Made by a program: the position numbers and the translations under genes. A DNA stretch of 64,000 bases from CALKZN01 sp964633815 (GTDB taxonomy: Bacteria > Pseudomonadota > Gammaproteobacteria > Arenicellales > Arenicellaceae), in NCBI GenBank assembly GCA_964633815.1, contig CAZWHW010000001.1, positions 124,001 to 188,000 of the forward strand. Direction: 5' to 3'. The notes under the pieces are model-generated. The model was not told the origin of the DNA. It did no database searches and saw only the letters and a list, made by a program, of their open reading frames with translations. Shown here piece after piece: positions 1 to 9,037 of the stretch. The first letter of the stretch is position 1, and every line of letters starts with the position of its first letter.

Positions 1-553
1 GCGCTACATCAACAACACGGTTGTCATAAAAATATAAACCTGTCACCGCAAAATTCGATTTTGGTTCTGTGGGTTTTTCTTCCAAGCTTAATGCGTTCCA
101 ATTGTCGTCGAATTCAACTACGCCATAACGTTCTGGGTCATGTACAGGATAGGCAAAAACAGTTGCGCCTTTTTCTTTTGATCCTGCATTTTTCAATGAT
201 TTACGCAAGTTTTGTCCATGAAAAACATTATCACCAAGGACAAGTGCACAGTTCTCATTACCTATAAATTCAGAACCAATAATGAATGCTTGAGCAAGAC
301 CATCAGGAGATTCTTGTATTGCATAAGAAAGATTAATTCCCCATTGCGAACCATCGCCTAAAAGCTGTTGAAAACGTGGCGTGTCTTGTGGTGTTGAAAT
401 GATCAATACATCTTGAATGCCTGCTTGCATCAATGATGCCAATGGATAATAAACCATAGGTTTGTCATACACAGGCAACAATTGTTTTGAAACCGCTTGT
501 GTGACTGGGTGTAAACGAGTACCTGAACCACCTGCTAAAATAATTCCACGCAT
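1..553 (-). CDS. rfbA: Glucose-1-phosphate thymidylyltransferase, 3' end cut by window edge
   Basis: Makes dTDP-glucose from glucose-1-phosphate and dTTP, the first step of dTDP-rhamnose and related nucleotide-sugar synthesis in the cytoplasm. About 184 N-terminal residues are visible. They begin with the nucleotidyltransferase loop GGSGTRLHP and continue with KQLLPVYDKPMVYYPL and LGDNVFHG, all typical of RmlA. The ATG at 553 is preceded by a purine-rich GAGAGA stretch. It lies 39 bases after rfbB on the same strand, so the two are probably cotranscribed. The missing C-terminal third lies outside the window and nothing suggests a natural truncation. Confidence 0.95.
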   Translation of the reverse strand, partial: MRGIILAGGSGTRLHPVTQAVSKQLLPVYDKPMVYYPLASLMQAGIQDVLIISTPQDTPRFQQLLGDGSQWGINLSYAIQESPDGLAQAFIIGSEFIGNENCALVLGDNVFHGQNLRKSLKNAGSKEKGATVFAYPVHDPERYGVVEFDDNWNALSLEEKPTEPKSNFAVTGLYFYDNRVVDVA

Positions 554-592
554 AATTTTCTCTCTATCGTTGTTTTCAGTTGCCTATAGTTT

Positions 593-1651
593 TTAGTTTT
601 TTTCGCCCAAACGCTGACCTTGATAGCCAGCACTCACTTGCGTGACCCATTCAGCATTATCCAAATACCATTCAATTGTTCGTCTAAAGCCTGTGTCAAA
701 AGTTTCATCTGGTGTCCATCCTAATAGCTGATCAATTTTGCTAGCATCAATAGCATAGCGGCGATCATGACCTGGTCGATCCGCAACAAAAGTAATTTGA
801 TCTGCATAGGATTTACCATCTTCGCGCGGACGTAATTCATCTAGAATGCTGCACATGGTTTCGACCACTTCAATGTTAGTTTTTTCGTTATGCCCACCAA
901 CGTTGTAACTTTGACCAATTTCGCCTTCAGTAACAATTTTCCATAAAGCTTTGACATGATCATCAACATAGAGCCAATCGCGGACATTATCGCCTTTGCC
1001 ATAAATTGGTAAAGGTTCACTCGCTAACGCTTTTTGTACAATCAATGGTACTAATTTTTCAGGAAATTGATACGGTCCATAATTGTTTGAGCAGTTAGAC
1101 GTAACTACTGGCAAATGAAAAGTTTTATTCCAAGCGCGTACCAAGTGATCTGAGCCAGCTTTACTTGCTGAATAAGGCGAATTTGGTTTATAGCGCGTTG
1201 TCTCAACGAACAAGCCAGTCTCCCCTAATGAACCGTAAACTTCATCAGTTGAAATATGATGAAAACGAAAAGCGGTTTTGCGTTCTTCTGGTAAATTTTG
1301 CCAATACTCCAATGCTGCTTGCAGCATATGATATGTGCCAACCAAATTAGTTTGAATGAACTCACCTGGACCATCAATCGAACGATCAACGTGTGACTCC
1401 GCGGCAAGATGCATAATGTAATCTGGTTGATATTCTTGAATCAAAGCACGAACCGCACTGAAGTCGCAAATATCTGCTTGATGAAAGTGGTGACGAGGGT
1501 CGCTATCAGCCTCACCAATTGATAAACGACTACCCGCATAGGTTAGCTTGTCTAAATTCACAACGGTGACATCCGTTGAGCTAATCAAATAGCGCACCAA
1601 TGCAGATCCAATAAAACCTGCGCCGCCTGTGACTAAAACCGTTTTTGACAT
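593..1651 (-). CDS. rfbB: dTDP-glucose 4,6-dehydratase
   Basis: Converts dTDP-glucose to dTDP-4-keto-6-deoxyglucose, the step after RfbA. The 352-residue protein is an extended short-chain dehydrogenase. The NAD-binding loop TGGAGFIGS lies at residues 8-16, HLAAESHVDRS follows near 82, and the catalytic YxxxK (YSASK) is near 160 after the HISTDEVYGSL block. Length and motifs are normal for the family. It sits between an upstream winged-helix regulator and downstream rfbA on the same strand. The pair most likely feeds O-antigen, capsule or exopolysaccharide synthesis encoded left of the window. Confidence 0.96.
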   Translation of the reverse strand: MSKTVLVTGGAGFIGSALVRYLISSTDVTVVNLDKLTYAGSRLSIGEADSDPRHHFHQADICDFSAVRALIQEYQPDYIMHLAAESHVDRSIDGPGEFIQTNLVGTYHMLQAALEYWQNLPEERKTAFRFHHISTDEVYGSLGETGLFVETTRYKPNSPYSASKAGSDHLVRAWNKTFHLPVVTSNCSNNYGPYQFPEKLVPLIVQKALASEPLPIYGKGDNVRDWLYVDDHVKALWKIVTEGEIGQSYNVGGHNEKTNIEVVETMCSILDELRPREDGKSYADQITFVADRPGHDRRYAIDASKIDQLLGWTPDETFDTGFRRTIEWYLDNAEWVTQVSAGYQGQRLGEKN

Positions 1652-1695
1652 AGTAAATACTCTATAGCTTTGTTGGATTAACTCACTGTTTCCAA

Positions 1696-2337
1696 TTATT
1701 GCTCGGTTGGAACTAGCGATAAAAATTCAGGGATAAATAGTTCAAATTCTGGATATGATTCACGCATATAAGCAGCCGTTTCATAGCCATGCTCTAAACT
1801 GGTAAAAACAAATACGGCAGAATGCCAATCATCAAGCAACTCAGATCTAACTGGCATATCAAACCAAGATGCTGGCAAATCATTTGACACAAATTCACCC
1901 GCTATTTTGATATTTGGTGAAAAGACACCTATGGCTTGAAATCCCATGCGCAAGGCTCTGAGATAAGCCATTTCAGTCAAATCTGACAAACCAACAAAAA
2001 CAATTGGCTGCTGCTTGTTATCAATACTATCGAAAAAGTCAGTATACGCCTGACCTGATTGTCTAACTAAGGCTAAAGAGGTCGTTAAAAATTCGCCTGT
2101 TAATCTGGCCTTTTCAGCAAAACCTATGGGCGTTAGATAATATAAATAACGATTCGCTGGGGCTGTAGTCACTTTAATCCAACCTTTTTTGACACAGCGC
2201 TTTAAATAAGAATTTGCCATGCCCAAGGCCACACCCATATGCTCAGCCAGGTGGCGTTGGCTGAGATTATCTTTTTGCTCAATTGCACCTAATAAATTAA
2301 GCGTTAAGCGGTCTTCTTTATTGGGATCAGCAGACAA
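1696..2337 (-). CDS. Winged-helix transcriptional regulator, polysaccharide-locus type
   Basis: A 213-residue protein. Residues about 10-75 form a MarR-like winged helix (LLGAIEQKDNLSQRHLAEHM, then a recognition-helix region and a YYLTPIGFAEK wing). The rest (about 110-210) reads as an alpha/beta segment starting PIVFVGLSDLTEMAYLRAL, resembling a Rossmann-like ligand-binding fold. Regulators of this build are common upstream of exopolysaccharide clusters. Its position 44 bases before rfbB fits control of the nucleotide-sugar genes, perhaps sensing a sugar nucleotide through the C-terminal part. The DNA-binding half is clear; the ligand role is inference. Confidence 0.75.
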   Translation of the reverse strand: MSADPNKEDRLTLNLLGAIEQKDNLSQRHLAEHMGVALGMANSYLKRCVKKGWIKVTTAPANRYLYYLTPIGFAEKARLTGEFLTTSLALVRQSGQAYTDFFDSIDNKQQPIVFVGLSDLTEMAYLRALRMGFQAIGVFSPNIKIAGEFVSNDLPASWFDMPVRSELLDDWHSAVFVFTSLEHGYETAAYMRESYPEFELFIPEFLSLVPTEQ

Positions 2338-2415
2338 AACAAATATTTATTATATAGCGTTCAAATTTTGAACACAGTGTATGAATGATTGATAAAGATG
2401 TCAAATATAATGCGC

Positions 2416-3924
2416 TCACTGCACAGACAGCCGCTTATTGAGAAAAATTATCAACACAATCACAGGCACACCTAAGCATGCCGTCATTAGAAAAAACGTA
2501 TCATACCCATGCGCTTCAACGATTGTGCCTGAATAACCACCAATCAGCTTAGGGAATAAGGTCATCACGGATGAAAAAATAGCATATTGCGTGGCTGTGA
2601 ATGACACGGAAGTTAAACTAGATAACCAAGCAACAAATGCGGCAACTGCCAAACCTGCACTTAAATTATCCGCGGCAATCACCATAATTAAAGCTGTTTT
2701 CGTTGCCTCCGCATTGGCAAGCCACATAAATAATAGATTCGTCGCTGCAGCTAAAATTGCACCTATGAGCAAGACGCGCATTACACCCCAGCGCAATGAC
2801 AAAAAGCCGCCAATAAAACTGCCCAAGATTGTCATGATGACACCGAAAACCTTGGTGATATTGGCCATTTCAATTTTGGTGTAGCCCAAGTCTTGATAAA
2901 AAACATTAGCAATCACGCCCATCACAATATCGGAAACACGATAAAAACCAACCAAGAGCAACACCCAAATGGCTAACTTCCCATAGCGGAAAAAGAAATC
3001 TTTAATTGGCGAAATATAACTCTCGACAATCATTGCTTTATTAGCAATTCCTAAATTAGAGCCTAATAAACCAACGCTCACAGCCAAGGCAAGCGCGATA
3101 AACATTTTCAAACTACCCCATGCAAATGCGGCTATTTTACTGACTGGCTCATTTAGCAATGTTTTTAAATCAGGCAAGTAAACAAATGCAGCGATCAATG
3201 CGGCAACGCTCACTAAAAACAATATAAAAAAGCGAATATATTGAATTGCAGAATAAGGATATGCCTCCTCACTTTGCTCATCGGGTTCAGAAATAAATAA
3301 TGTCGTTAGCACGCCGATTAACATTGCTGCTGCCATTAGACTGTATGTCACTTGCCAAGCAGAATATGAATACGATTCTTTGGAACTGCCAAAATACGTT
3401 GCCAAATAAAACGCGCCTGCTACCGCTAAAATAGTACCAATTCGATAACCTGCGATATAACACGATGACAATAACGCTTGTTGTTCGACACCTGCGGTTT
3501 CAATTCGATAGGCATCAACCACAATGTCTTGTGTGGCTGAAGAAAAACCTAACGCTACCGCGCCATAGGCCATCGCTTGCAAACTGTTAGCCGGGTCAAC
3601 ATTTGCCATCCATAAAATTGCGCCCATCACTGCAAACTGAGATAGCAACAACCAGCTGCGCCGTCTACCGAGCATATGACTCAACACTGGCAATGGCAAT
3701 TTATCAACAATCGGCGCCCAAACAAACTTAAAAGAATATCCTAAGGCAGCCCAACTAAAATAAGTGACTGCCGACTTTTGTACACCTGCTTCACCCAGCC
3801 AAACTGACAAAGTCGAAAAAATCAAAAAAATTGGCAAGCCAGAGGAAAATCCTAACAGTAGCAATTTGACTATGTTTTTATATGGCCAAGAACGCCAATC
3901 TTGAAGGGCAATTTCGTTATTCAT
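2416..3924 (-). CDS. ampG: AmpG-family muropeptide permease (MFS)
   Basis: A 502-residue major-facilitator membrane protein with at least twelve hydrophobic segments. The opening GFSSGLPIFLIFSTLSVWL, the charged loop GRRRSWLL after the third helix and the TQDIVVDAYRIE segment near residue 130 are characteristic of AmpG. AmpG imports anhydro-muropeptides released from peptidoglycan for recycling, using the proton gradient. A hydrophilic insertion with EPDEQSEEA lies mid-protein. It starts 9 bases after xthA on the same strand and precedes the winged-helix regulator by 78 bases. No ampC/ampR or other recycling gene is adjacent, so the substrate is assigned from the family alone. Confidence 0.85.
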   Translation of the reverse strand: MNNEIALQDWRSWPYKNIVKLLLLGFSSGLPIFLIFSTLSVWLGEAGVQKSAVTYFSWAALGYSFKFVWAPIVDKLPLPVLSHMLGRRRSWLLLSQFAVMGAILWMANVDPANSLQAMAYGAVALGFSSATQDIVVDAYRIETAGVEQQALLSSCYIAGYRIGTILAVAGAFYLATYFGSSKESYSYSAWQVTYSLMAAAMLIGVLTTLFISEPDEQSEEAYPYSAIQYIRFFILFLVSVAALIAAFVYLPDLKTLLNEPVSKIAAFAWGSLKMFIALALAVSVGLLGSNLGIANKAMIVESYISPIKDFFFRYGKLAIWVLLLVGFYRVSDIVMGVIANVFYQDLGYTKIEMANITKVFGVIMTILGSFIGGFLSLRWGVMRVLLIGAILAAATNLLFMWLANAEATKTALIMVIAADNLSAGLAVAAFVAWLSSLTSVSFTATQYAIFSSVMTLFPKLIGGYSGTIVEAHGYDTFFLMTACLGVPVIVLIIFLNKRLSVQ

Positions 3925-3933
3925 TTTTGACAG

Positions 3934-4764
3934 TTACAAATCGTATTCAACAATCAAAGGCGCATGGTCTGAAAAACGCTCGTCCTTATAAATGAGCTCA
4001 GATCCTGCAATTATTTTGTCTCGCAAACCGGGAGTGACGACATGATAATCAATGCGCCAACCAGTGTTGTTTGCCCATGCTTGACCACGATTAGACCACC
4101 ATGTGTAATGATCAAGTTCTTGATTGACGTGCCTGTAAGCATCAACAAATCCAAGTTGATCGGCACGCATTTCTGCCTCTATTTCACTTTCTTTTTCCGA
4201 GAACAGCCAATCAAACCATTGACGCTCTTCAGGCAAAAAACCTGAATTTTTCTGATTGCCACGCCAATTTTTAATATCCACTTTTTTGTGTGCGATATTC
4301 CAATCACCACAAATTACATATTCTCTGTCTGCCGCCAGCATCTTTTGCAACACAGGCTCAAATCGCTCCATCATTCGAAATTTATATTCTTGGCGCTCTT
4401 CTTTGGCAGAACCCGATGGCATATACAAAGAAGCAACACTTAGATTTGTAAAATCAACTTGAATAAAACGCCCTTCTATATCCACATCTGACCAATCACC
4501 CTCATCAATTGCGCCAAGACCGACATGCACAGCATCTGGCTTTTGTTTGCAGTAAATGCCAACTCCGCTATAGCCTTTTTTCTCCGCTGAATGAAAATAC
4601 GTGTGATAGCCCTCAGGATGATAAGGCTCGCCTTCAATTTGATCAGGCTGGGCTTTTAATTCCTGCAAGCAGATCACATCAGCATCGACTTTTTTTAACC
4701 AATCAAACATGCCTTTGCGCGCCGCAGCGCGGATTCCATTGACATTAATCGAAATAATTTTCAT
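3934..4764 (-). CDS. xthA: Exodeoxyribonuclease III
   Basis: AP endonuclease and 3'-5' exonuclease of base excision repair. The chosen start is the ATG at 4764, giving MKIISINVNGIRAA, which matches the family N-terminus; an in-frame upstream start at 4791 would add nine residues not found in the family. The 276-residue protein shows the exonuclease-endonuclease-phosphatase motifs: metal ligand E35 in LQELKAQ, GDWNIAH near 150 and the terminal SDHAPL. It is divergent from pyrE with 90 bases between, an arrangement seen in several gammaproteobacteria. Confidence 0.95.
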   Translation of the reverse strand: MKIISINVNGIRAAARKGMFDWLKKVDADVICLQELKAQPDQIEGEPYHPEGYHTYFHSAEKKGYSGVGIYCKQKPDAVHVGLGAIDEGDWSDVDIEGRFIQVDFTNLSVASLYMPSGSAKEERQEYKFRMMERFEPVLQKMLAADREYVICGDWNIAHKKVDIKNWRGNQKNSGFLPEERQWFDWLFSEKESEIEAEMRADQLGFVDAYRHVNQELDHYTWWSNRGQAWANNTGWRIDYHVVTPGLRDKIIAGSELIYKDERFSDHAPLIVEYDL

Positions 4765-4854
4765 GGTTCTTTTTTTAGTCTTTATTAGCACTCATAACCT
4801 AAGCAACGTATCATAGCGATATTTGCAACAATAAACAGCCATCAGATAAAAACG

Positions 4855-5547
4855 ATGCAACAATATCAACGCGAATTCATTCAATTTTGTTTAGACACAG
4901 AGGTTCTACGGTTCGGCGAGTTCACTTTAAAGTCTGGTCGAGTCAGCCCGTATTTTTTTAACGCGGGTTTATTCAACACCGGCGCTGCCATGCTCAAACT
5001 GAGTCAGTTTTTTGCCCAAAGTATCAAAAGCTCTGGTTTATCTTTCGAAGTACTTTTTGGCCCTGCTTATAAAGGTATTACTCTGTCTTGCGCAACTGCT
5101 ATGGCGCTCAGCGAACTATCAGGCAATAATGTGCCTTATGCATATAACCGTAAAGAGAAAAAGAATCACGGTGAAGGTGGCGTAACAGTTGGTGCGCCAT
5201 TAAATGGTAACATCGCTATCATTGATGACGTGATTACAGCGGGCACAGCAATTCGAGAATCATTTGATATTATTAATGCATTAAATGCAAACAACCCTGA
5301 ACAAGATCATGCCTGCATATCCAGCGTGTTTCTCGCACTTGATCGACAAGAACGTGGCCAGCAAGGCGATAAAATTTTGCCTCATTCTGCCATTCAACAA
5401 GTGGAAAAAGAGTTTGGCATTCCCGTGATTGCTATTGCGAAAATGGAGCATCTGATTGAATATCTAGAAGAACAATCAGCGCACAAACCTGAATATCAGC
5501 AACACTTATCTGCCATGCGTGACTACCGTGAAAATTTCGGCATTTAA
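4855..5547 (+). CDS. pyrE: Orotate phosphoribosyltransferase
   Basis: Transfers ribose-5-phosphate from PRPP to orotate in de novo pyrimidine synthesis, giving OMP. The 230-residue protein shows FTLKSGRVSPYFFNAG at residues 23-38, FGPAYKGI, the NRKEKKNHGEGG catalytic loop near 100-110 and the PRPP motif IIDDVITAGTA near 122-132. It is slightly longer than the roughly 213 residues usual in enterobacteria, because of a short insertion after the PRPP motif. The cca gene follows after 9 bases, so the two are probably one transcript. Confidence 0.97.
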   Translation: MQQYQREFIQFCLDTEVLRFGEFTLKSGRVSPYFFNAGLFNTGAAMLKLSQFFAQSIKSSGLSFEVLFGPAYKGITLSCATAMALSELSGNNVPYAYNRKEKKNHGEGGVTVGAPLNGNIAIIDDVITAGTAIRESFDIINALNANNPEQDHACISSVFLALDRQERGQQGDKILPHSAIQQVEKEFGIPVIAIAKMEHLIEYLEEQSAHKPEYQQHLSAMRDYRENFGI

Positions 5548-5556
5548 ACAAGTAAA

Positions 5557-6777
5557 ATGGAAACTTTTTTAGTTGGCGGCGCTGTTAGAGATGACCTACT
5601 TGGTCTAGAGATCTTCGACCGCGACTGGGTCGTTGTGGGATCCACGCCAGAACAAATGACTGAAATGGGTTATAAGCCAGTAGGCAAAGATTTCCCTGTC
5701 TTTATCAAGCCTAGCTCTGGCGAGGAATACGCTCTAGCGCGAACAGAACGCAAAACCGCCAAAGGTTATCAAGGCTTTGCTTTTAATACATCACCCGACA
5801 TCACTCTTGAAGATGATCTAGCACGCCGCGATTTAACGATTAATGCAATGGCACAAACTAAAGATGGCAGCATAATTGATCCATTCAATGGCCAAGCCGA
5901 TCTAAAATCCAAAACGCTTCGGCACGTTTCCAATGCTTTTGTAGAAGACCCGGTTCGCATTTTACGTGTCGCGCGCTTTGCTGCACGCTTTGATTTCACG
6001 GTTGCTGAAGACACCATGCAACTCATGAAAACCATGGTCAAAAGTGGCGAAGTGGACGCATTAATTGCGGAACGTGTTTGGGCAGAATTTCATAAGGCTT
6101 TGCATAGCGAAAAGCCAAGAAAATTTATCGAAATATTATATGACTGTGGTGCCTTAGAAAAAATCCTTCCAGAAATTCATGCATTATTTGGCATTCCTCA
6201 ACCTGAGCAACATCACCCTGAAATTGACACAGGCATACACACCTTGATGGTCTTAGAACAAGCTAGCAAGCTCAGCTCAGAACCAGTGGTTCGATTTGCG
6301 GCTTTACTGCATGACCTCGGCAAAGCTAAAACGCCCAAAACGCAATGGCCTAAGCATATTGGCCATGAGAAACTGGGCGTGCCTGAGATTCAAAAATTGT
6401 GCAAACGTCTACACGTACCAACAAAGTTTCGCGAGCTTGCATGTATTGTAAGTGAAAATCACTTAAAAATGCATCGACTAAACGAACTAAAAAGTTCGAC
6501 TGTTCTAAAGTTATTAGAATCTACTGGCAGCTTGCGCAATGAACAGCGAGCCAAACATTTTGTATCAGTTTGTGAAGCCGATGCGAAAGGCAGGACAAGT
6601 TTTGAAAATCGAGACTACCCGCAAAGAGAATTGTTTTTTAACTACCTCAAGGCAGCTAATTCAGTTGATAGTCAGGCCATTGCTAAACAGCATGACAATG
6701 GCACTGCTATCAAAGAAGCAATTCAGAAAAAAAGGATTGCTCTAATTAATGCGATTAAAAAAGACTTACACGCATAA
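5557..6777 (+). CDS. cca: Multifunctional CCA tRNA nucleotidyltransferase
   Basis: Adds or repairs the 3' CCA of tRNAs without a template. The 406-residue protein begins with the polymerase-beta nucleotidyltransferase head: VGGAVRDDLLGL at 6-17, the catalytic acidic pair in FDRDWVVVG, and RRDLTINAMA near 90-99. A C-terminal HD domain follows, with AALLHDLGKAKTP near 250, as in the gammaproteobacterial enzyme that also has phosphatase and phosphodiesterase activity. Length is normal. It is convergent with the downstream cyclophilin gene, with 25 bases between. Confidence 0.95.
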   Translation: METFLVGGAVRDDLLGLEIFDRDWVVVGSTPEQMTEMGYKPVGKDFPVFIKPSSGEEYALARTERKTAKGYQGFAFNTSPDITLEDDLARRDLTINAMAQTKDGSIIDPFNGQADLKSKTLRHVSNAFVEDPVRILRVARFAARFDFTVAEDTMQLMKTMVKSGEVDALIAERVWAEFHKALHSEKPRKFIEILYDCGALEKILPEIHALFGIPQPEQHHPEIDTGIHTLMVLEQASKLSSEPVVRFAALLHDLGKAKTPKTQWPKHIGHEKLGVPEIQKLCKRLHVPTKFRELACIVSENHLKMHRLNELKSSTVLKLLESTGSLRNEQRAKHFVSVCEADAKGRTSFENRDYPQRELFFNYLKAANSVDSQAIAKQHDNGTAIKEAIQKKRIALINAIKKDLHA

Positions 6778-6802
6778 ATAACCAAAAAACGAAAACAAAT
6801 TT

Positions 6803-7384
6803 TTAGCGTAACTCCGCTTTCTCTATCACTACTGTATCAACTGGCACGTTCTGATGCCCACCTTTGAATTTGGTTTTTTGACGACTAATCCCCATCACTA
6901 TATCCATACCTTTAGTGACTTTGCCAAACACTGCATAGCCCCAACCTCGCGATGAAGTGTTACGATGATCCAAAGCACGATTATCGTTAACATTAATAAA
7001 AAATTGGCTGGTGGCTGAGTGTGGGTCTCCTGTTCTTGCCATAGAAATTGTGCCTACAGCATTTTTCAAACCATTTTCTGCTTCATTTTGAATTGGTGCT
7101 TGCGTTGTCTTGCGTTTCAAGCTGGCATCAAAACCGCCACCTTGAATCATAAAGTTGGGAATAGTTCGATGAAAAATCGAACCATCATAAAAACCAGCGG
7201 CAACATATTGCTTAAAGTTTTCCACTGAAATAGGCGCTGCTTGGGGATTGAGCAATATAACGATTTCACCTTTATTGGTGCTGAACACAACTTCGTTTTT
7301 CTCTTGAGCAGCAAACACATTTAATGCACTACTTAACAAGAAAATAGAAATTACTTTTATTACTAATTGACGAATTACTGGCAT
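6803..7384 (-). CDS. Periplasmic peptidyl-prolyl cis-trans isomerase, cyclophilin type
   Basis: Catalyses proline isomerisation during protein folding. A 193-residue protein with an N-terminal signal peptide (hydrophobic ISIFLLSSALNVFAA ending near residue 26), so export is expected. The cyclophilin core shows FHRTIPNFMIQGGGF, with the catalytic arginine, near 90-105, then MARTGDPHSATSQFFIN and GYAVFGKV. These match the PpiA group. It is divergent from the secreted protease gene by 79 bases, so both may act in envelope protein quality control. The choice of PpiA over a related cyclophilin is not certain. Confidence 0.92.
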   Translation of the reverse strand: MPVIRQLVIKVISIFLLSSALNVFAAQEKNEVVFSTNKGEIVILLNPQAAPISVENFKQYVAAGFYDGSIFHRTIPNFMIQGGGFDASLKRKTTQAPIQNEAENGLKNAVGTISMARTGDPHSATSQFFINVNDNRALDHRNTSSRGWGYAVFGKVTKGMDIVMGISRQKTKFKGGHQNVPVDTVVIEKAELR

Positions 7385-7463
7385 ACTTAAGTTCTCATAA
7401 AAAATTTATTGACATGAAGTATACAAATCTTCGGTCAAATAAATTAGAACTTATTACTTAAAA

Positions 7464-9035
7464 ATGGTTAACTTTATGCAAAACAGTTTTTTTCGATCTA
7501 TCCTCGTTTTTAGCTTATCATTCATTGCATGCTTTAGCTTAAACAGCTCAATATATGCTCAAACAACTGCACCTGTAGTAATCAAAAAATCTGAACGCGT
7601 TAGCCAAGCTGTTGTAAAAATTTCCACAACCAGCAGTGCTGCCGATTATTTCACTCCTTGGGCAATGCTGGGCAGTTCACAAAGCAGCGGTTCCGGTTCC
7701 ATCATTGCCAATCAACGCGTCCTTACCAATGCCCACGTGATTGCTAACGCTAGTTTCATTCAAGTTCAGCGCCAAGGCGGTTCAAAAAAATATCGCGCCT
7801 TTGTTGAATTTGTGTCCAATGAAACGGATTTAGCTATTTTAAAAATTGAAGATAAGGCATTCTTTGAAAATTCCAAACCTTTATCTATTGGTAAACTTCC
7901 TGCCACACAAACAACTGTCGCCGCCTATGGTTATCCGCGTGGTGGCAAAACTCTGAGCATCACATCTGGCGTTTTATCGCGTGTTGAACACCAGTCTTAT
8001 GCACATGGCAATGGCTTTTTTCTAGCTGGACAAATCGATGCGGCTATCAACCCAGGCAATAGTGGCGGTCCTGTGATTGTCGATGGCAAAATAGTTGGCG
8101 TGGTAATGCAAGGTAATTTCGGCCAATCCACGGAAAACCAAGGATATTTTATTCCGCCATCTATCATCAACCATGTCTTAAACGATATCAAAGATGGCAA
8201 CTATGATGGCTTTTTAGAATTACAAGTATCCGTCCAAGCAATGGAAAATCCAGCGTTGAAAACTTTTCATCGCATGCAAGCTGACCAAACGGGCGTTCTT
8301 ATCACAAGAGTATCTGAAGGTGGCTCTGCGGACGGTATTTTACAAGCAGGCGATGTTTTATTAAAAATTGATGATTACACCATTGCGGATGACAGAACCA
8401 TTTCTTTTGGTGACAAGCAACGCACCCATTTTAAATATGCTTTAGATCAACATGCGTTTGACAGTCCAGCTAGTCTTACCTTTTTGCGTGAAGGCAAAGA
8501 GTTAACCGTGAAGGTCTCTGGTAAAAATAAACTCGACAACTCCTTTCTCGCTAGACGTGAAACGTTTAGTGAATTACCTGACTATTATATTTATGGTGGC
8601 GTCATTTTCGTTCCATTAAATATGAACCTAATTAAACGTTGGGGTAGAGAGTGGCGCAAAAATGCACCACTAGACTTTTTATCGTTTAGAAATGAACCCG
8701 CAACCAATCAGCGTCAGGAAGTGGTGATTGCATTACAAGTCTTACCCGCTGAAGTAAACCTAGGTTATCACTCCTGGACATCGTGGTTAATTGATAGCAT
8801 TAATGACCAGCCTGTTAAAAATTTCAAACAATTTACCAAATTGCTCCATAACAACCAAGAAGAGTTTGTCGTGATTAAAGATAAAAAGGGGTACAGCATG
8901 GTGTTAGATCACAAATTGGCAATTGAAAGCCGCGATTCAATTTTACAAACCTATCGCGTACCCAATTACCATTCAAAAGGTCTTTTTATCGAACCAAAGA
9001 TAGATATTCCAACCAAAACAACACAACTTCAATAA
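7464..9035 (+). CDS. Secreted trypsin-like serine protease with PDZ domain
   Basis: A 523-residue exported protein of the S1C (Deg/HtrA-like) group. A signal peptide ends near residue 32. The catalytic triad is visible as H91 in TNAHV, D122 in ETDLAILK and S200 in NPGNSGGP. A PDZ domain (about 260-350) contains VLITRVSEGGSADGILQAGD, and a further C-terminal region (360-510) has a weak second PDZ-like pattern. The C-terminal extension is longer than in DegP/DegQ and recalls the Deg9/Deg10 layout. A second in-frame ATG lies four codons in; no clear ribosome site separates the two. It is convergent with hslO, with only 2 bases between the stop codons. Confidence 0.85.
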   Translation: MVNFMQNSFFRSILVFSLSFIACFSLNSSIYAQTTAPVVIKKSERVSQAVVKISTTSSAADYFTPWAMLGSSQSSGSGSIIANQRVLTNAHVIANASFIQVQRQGGSKKYRAFVEFVSNETDLAILKIEDKAFFENSKPLSIGKLPATQTTVAAYGYPRGGKTLSITSGVLSRVEHQSYAHGNGFFLAGQIDAAINPGNSGGPVIVDGKIVGVVMQGNFGQSTENQGYFIPPSIINHVLNDIKDGNYDGFLELQVSVQAMENPALKTFHRMQADQTGVLITRVSEGGSADGILQAGDVLLKIDDYTIADDRTISFGDKQRTHFKYALDQHAFDSPASLTFLREGKELTVKVSGKNKLDNSFLARRETFSELPDYYIYGGVIFVPLNMNLIKRWGREWRKNAPLDFLSFRNEPATNQRQEVVIALQVLPAEVNLGYHSWTSWLIDSINDQPVKNFKQFTKLLHNNQEEFVVIKDKKGYSMVLDHKLAIESRDSILQTYRVPNYHSKGLFIEPKIDIPTKTTQLQ

Positions 9036-9037
9036 AG

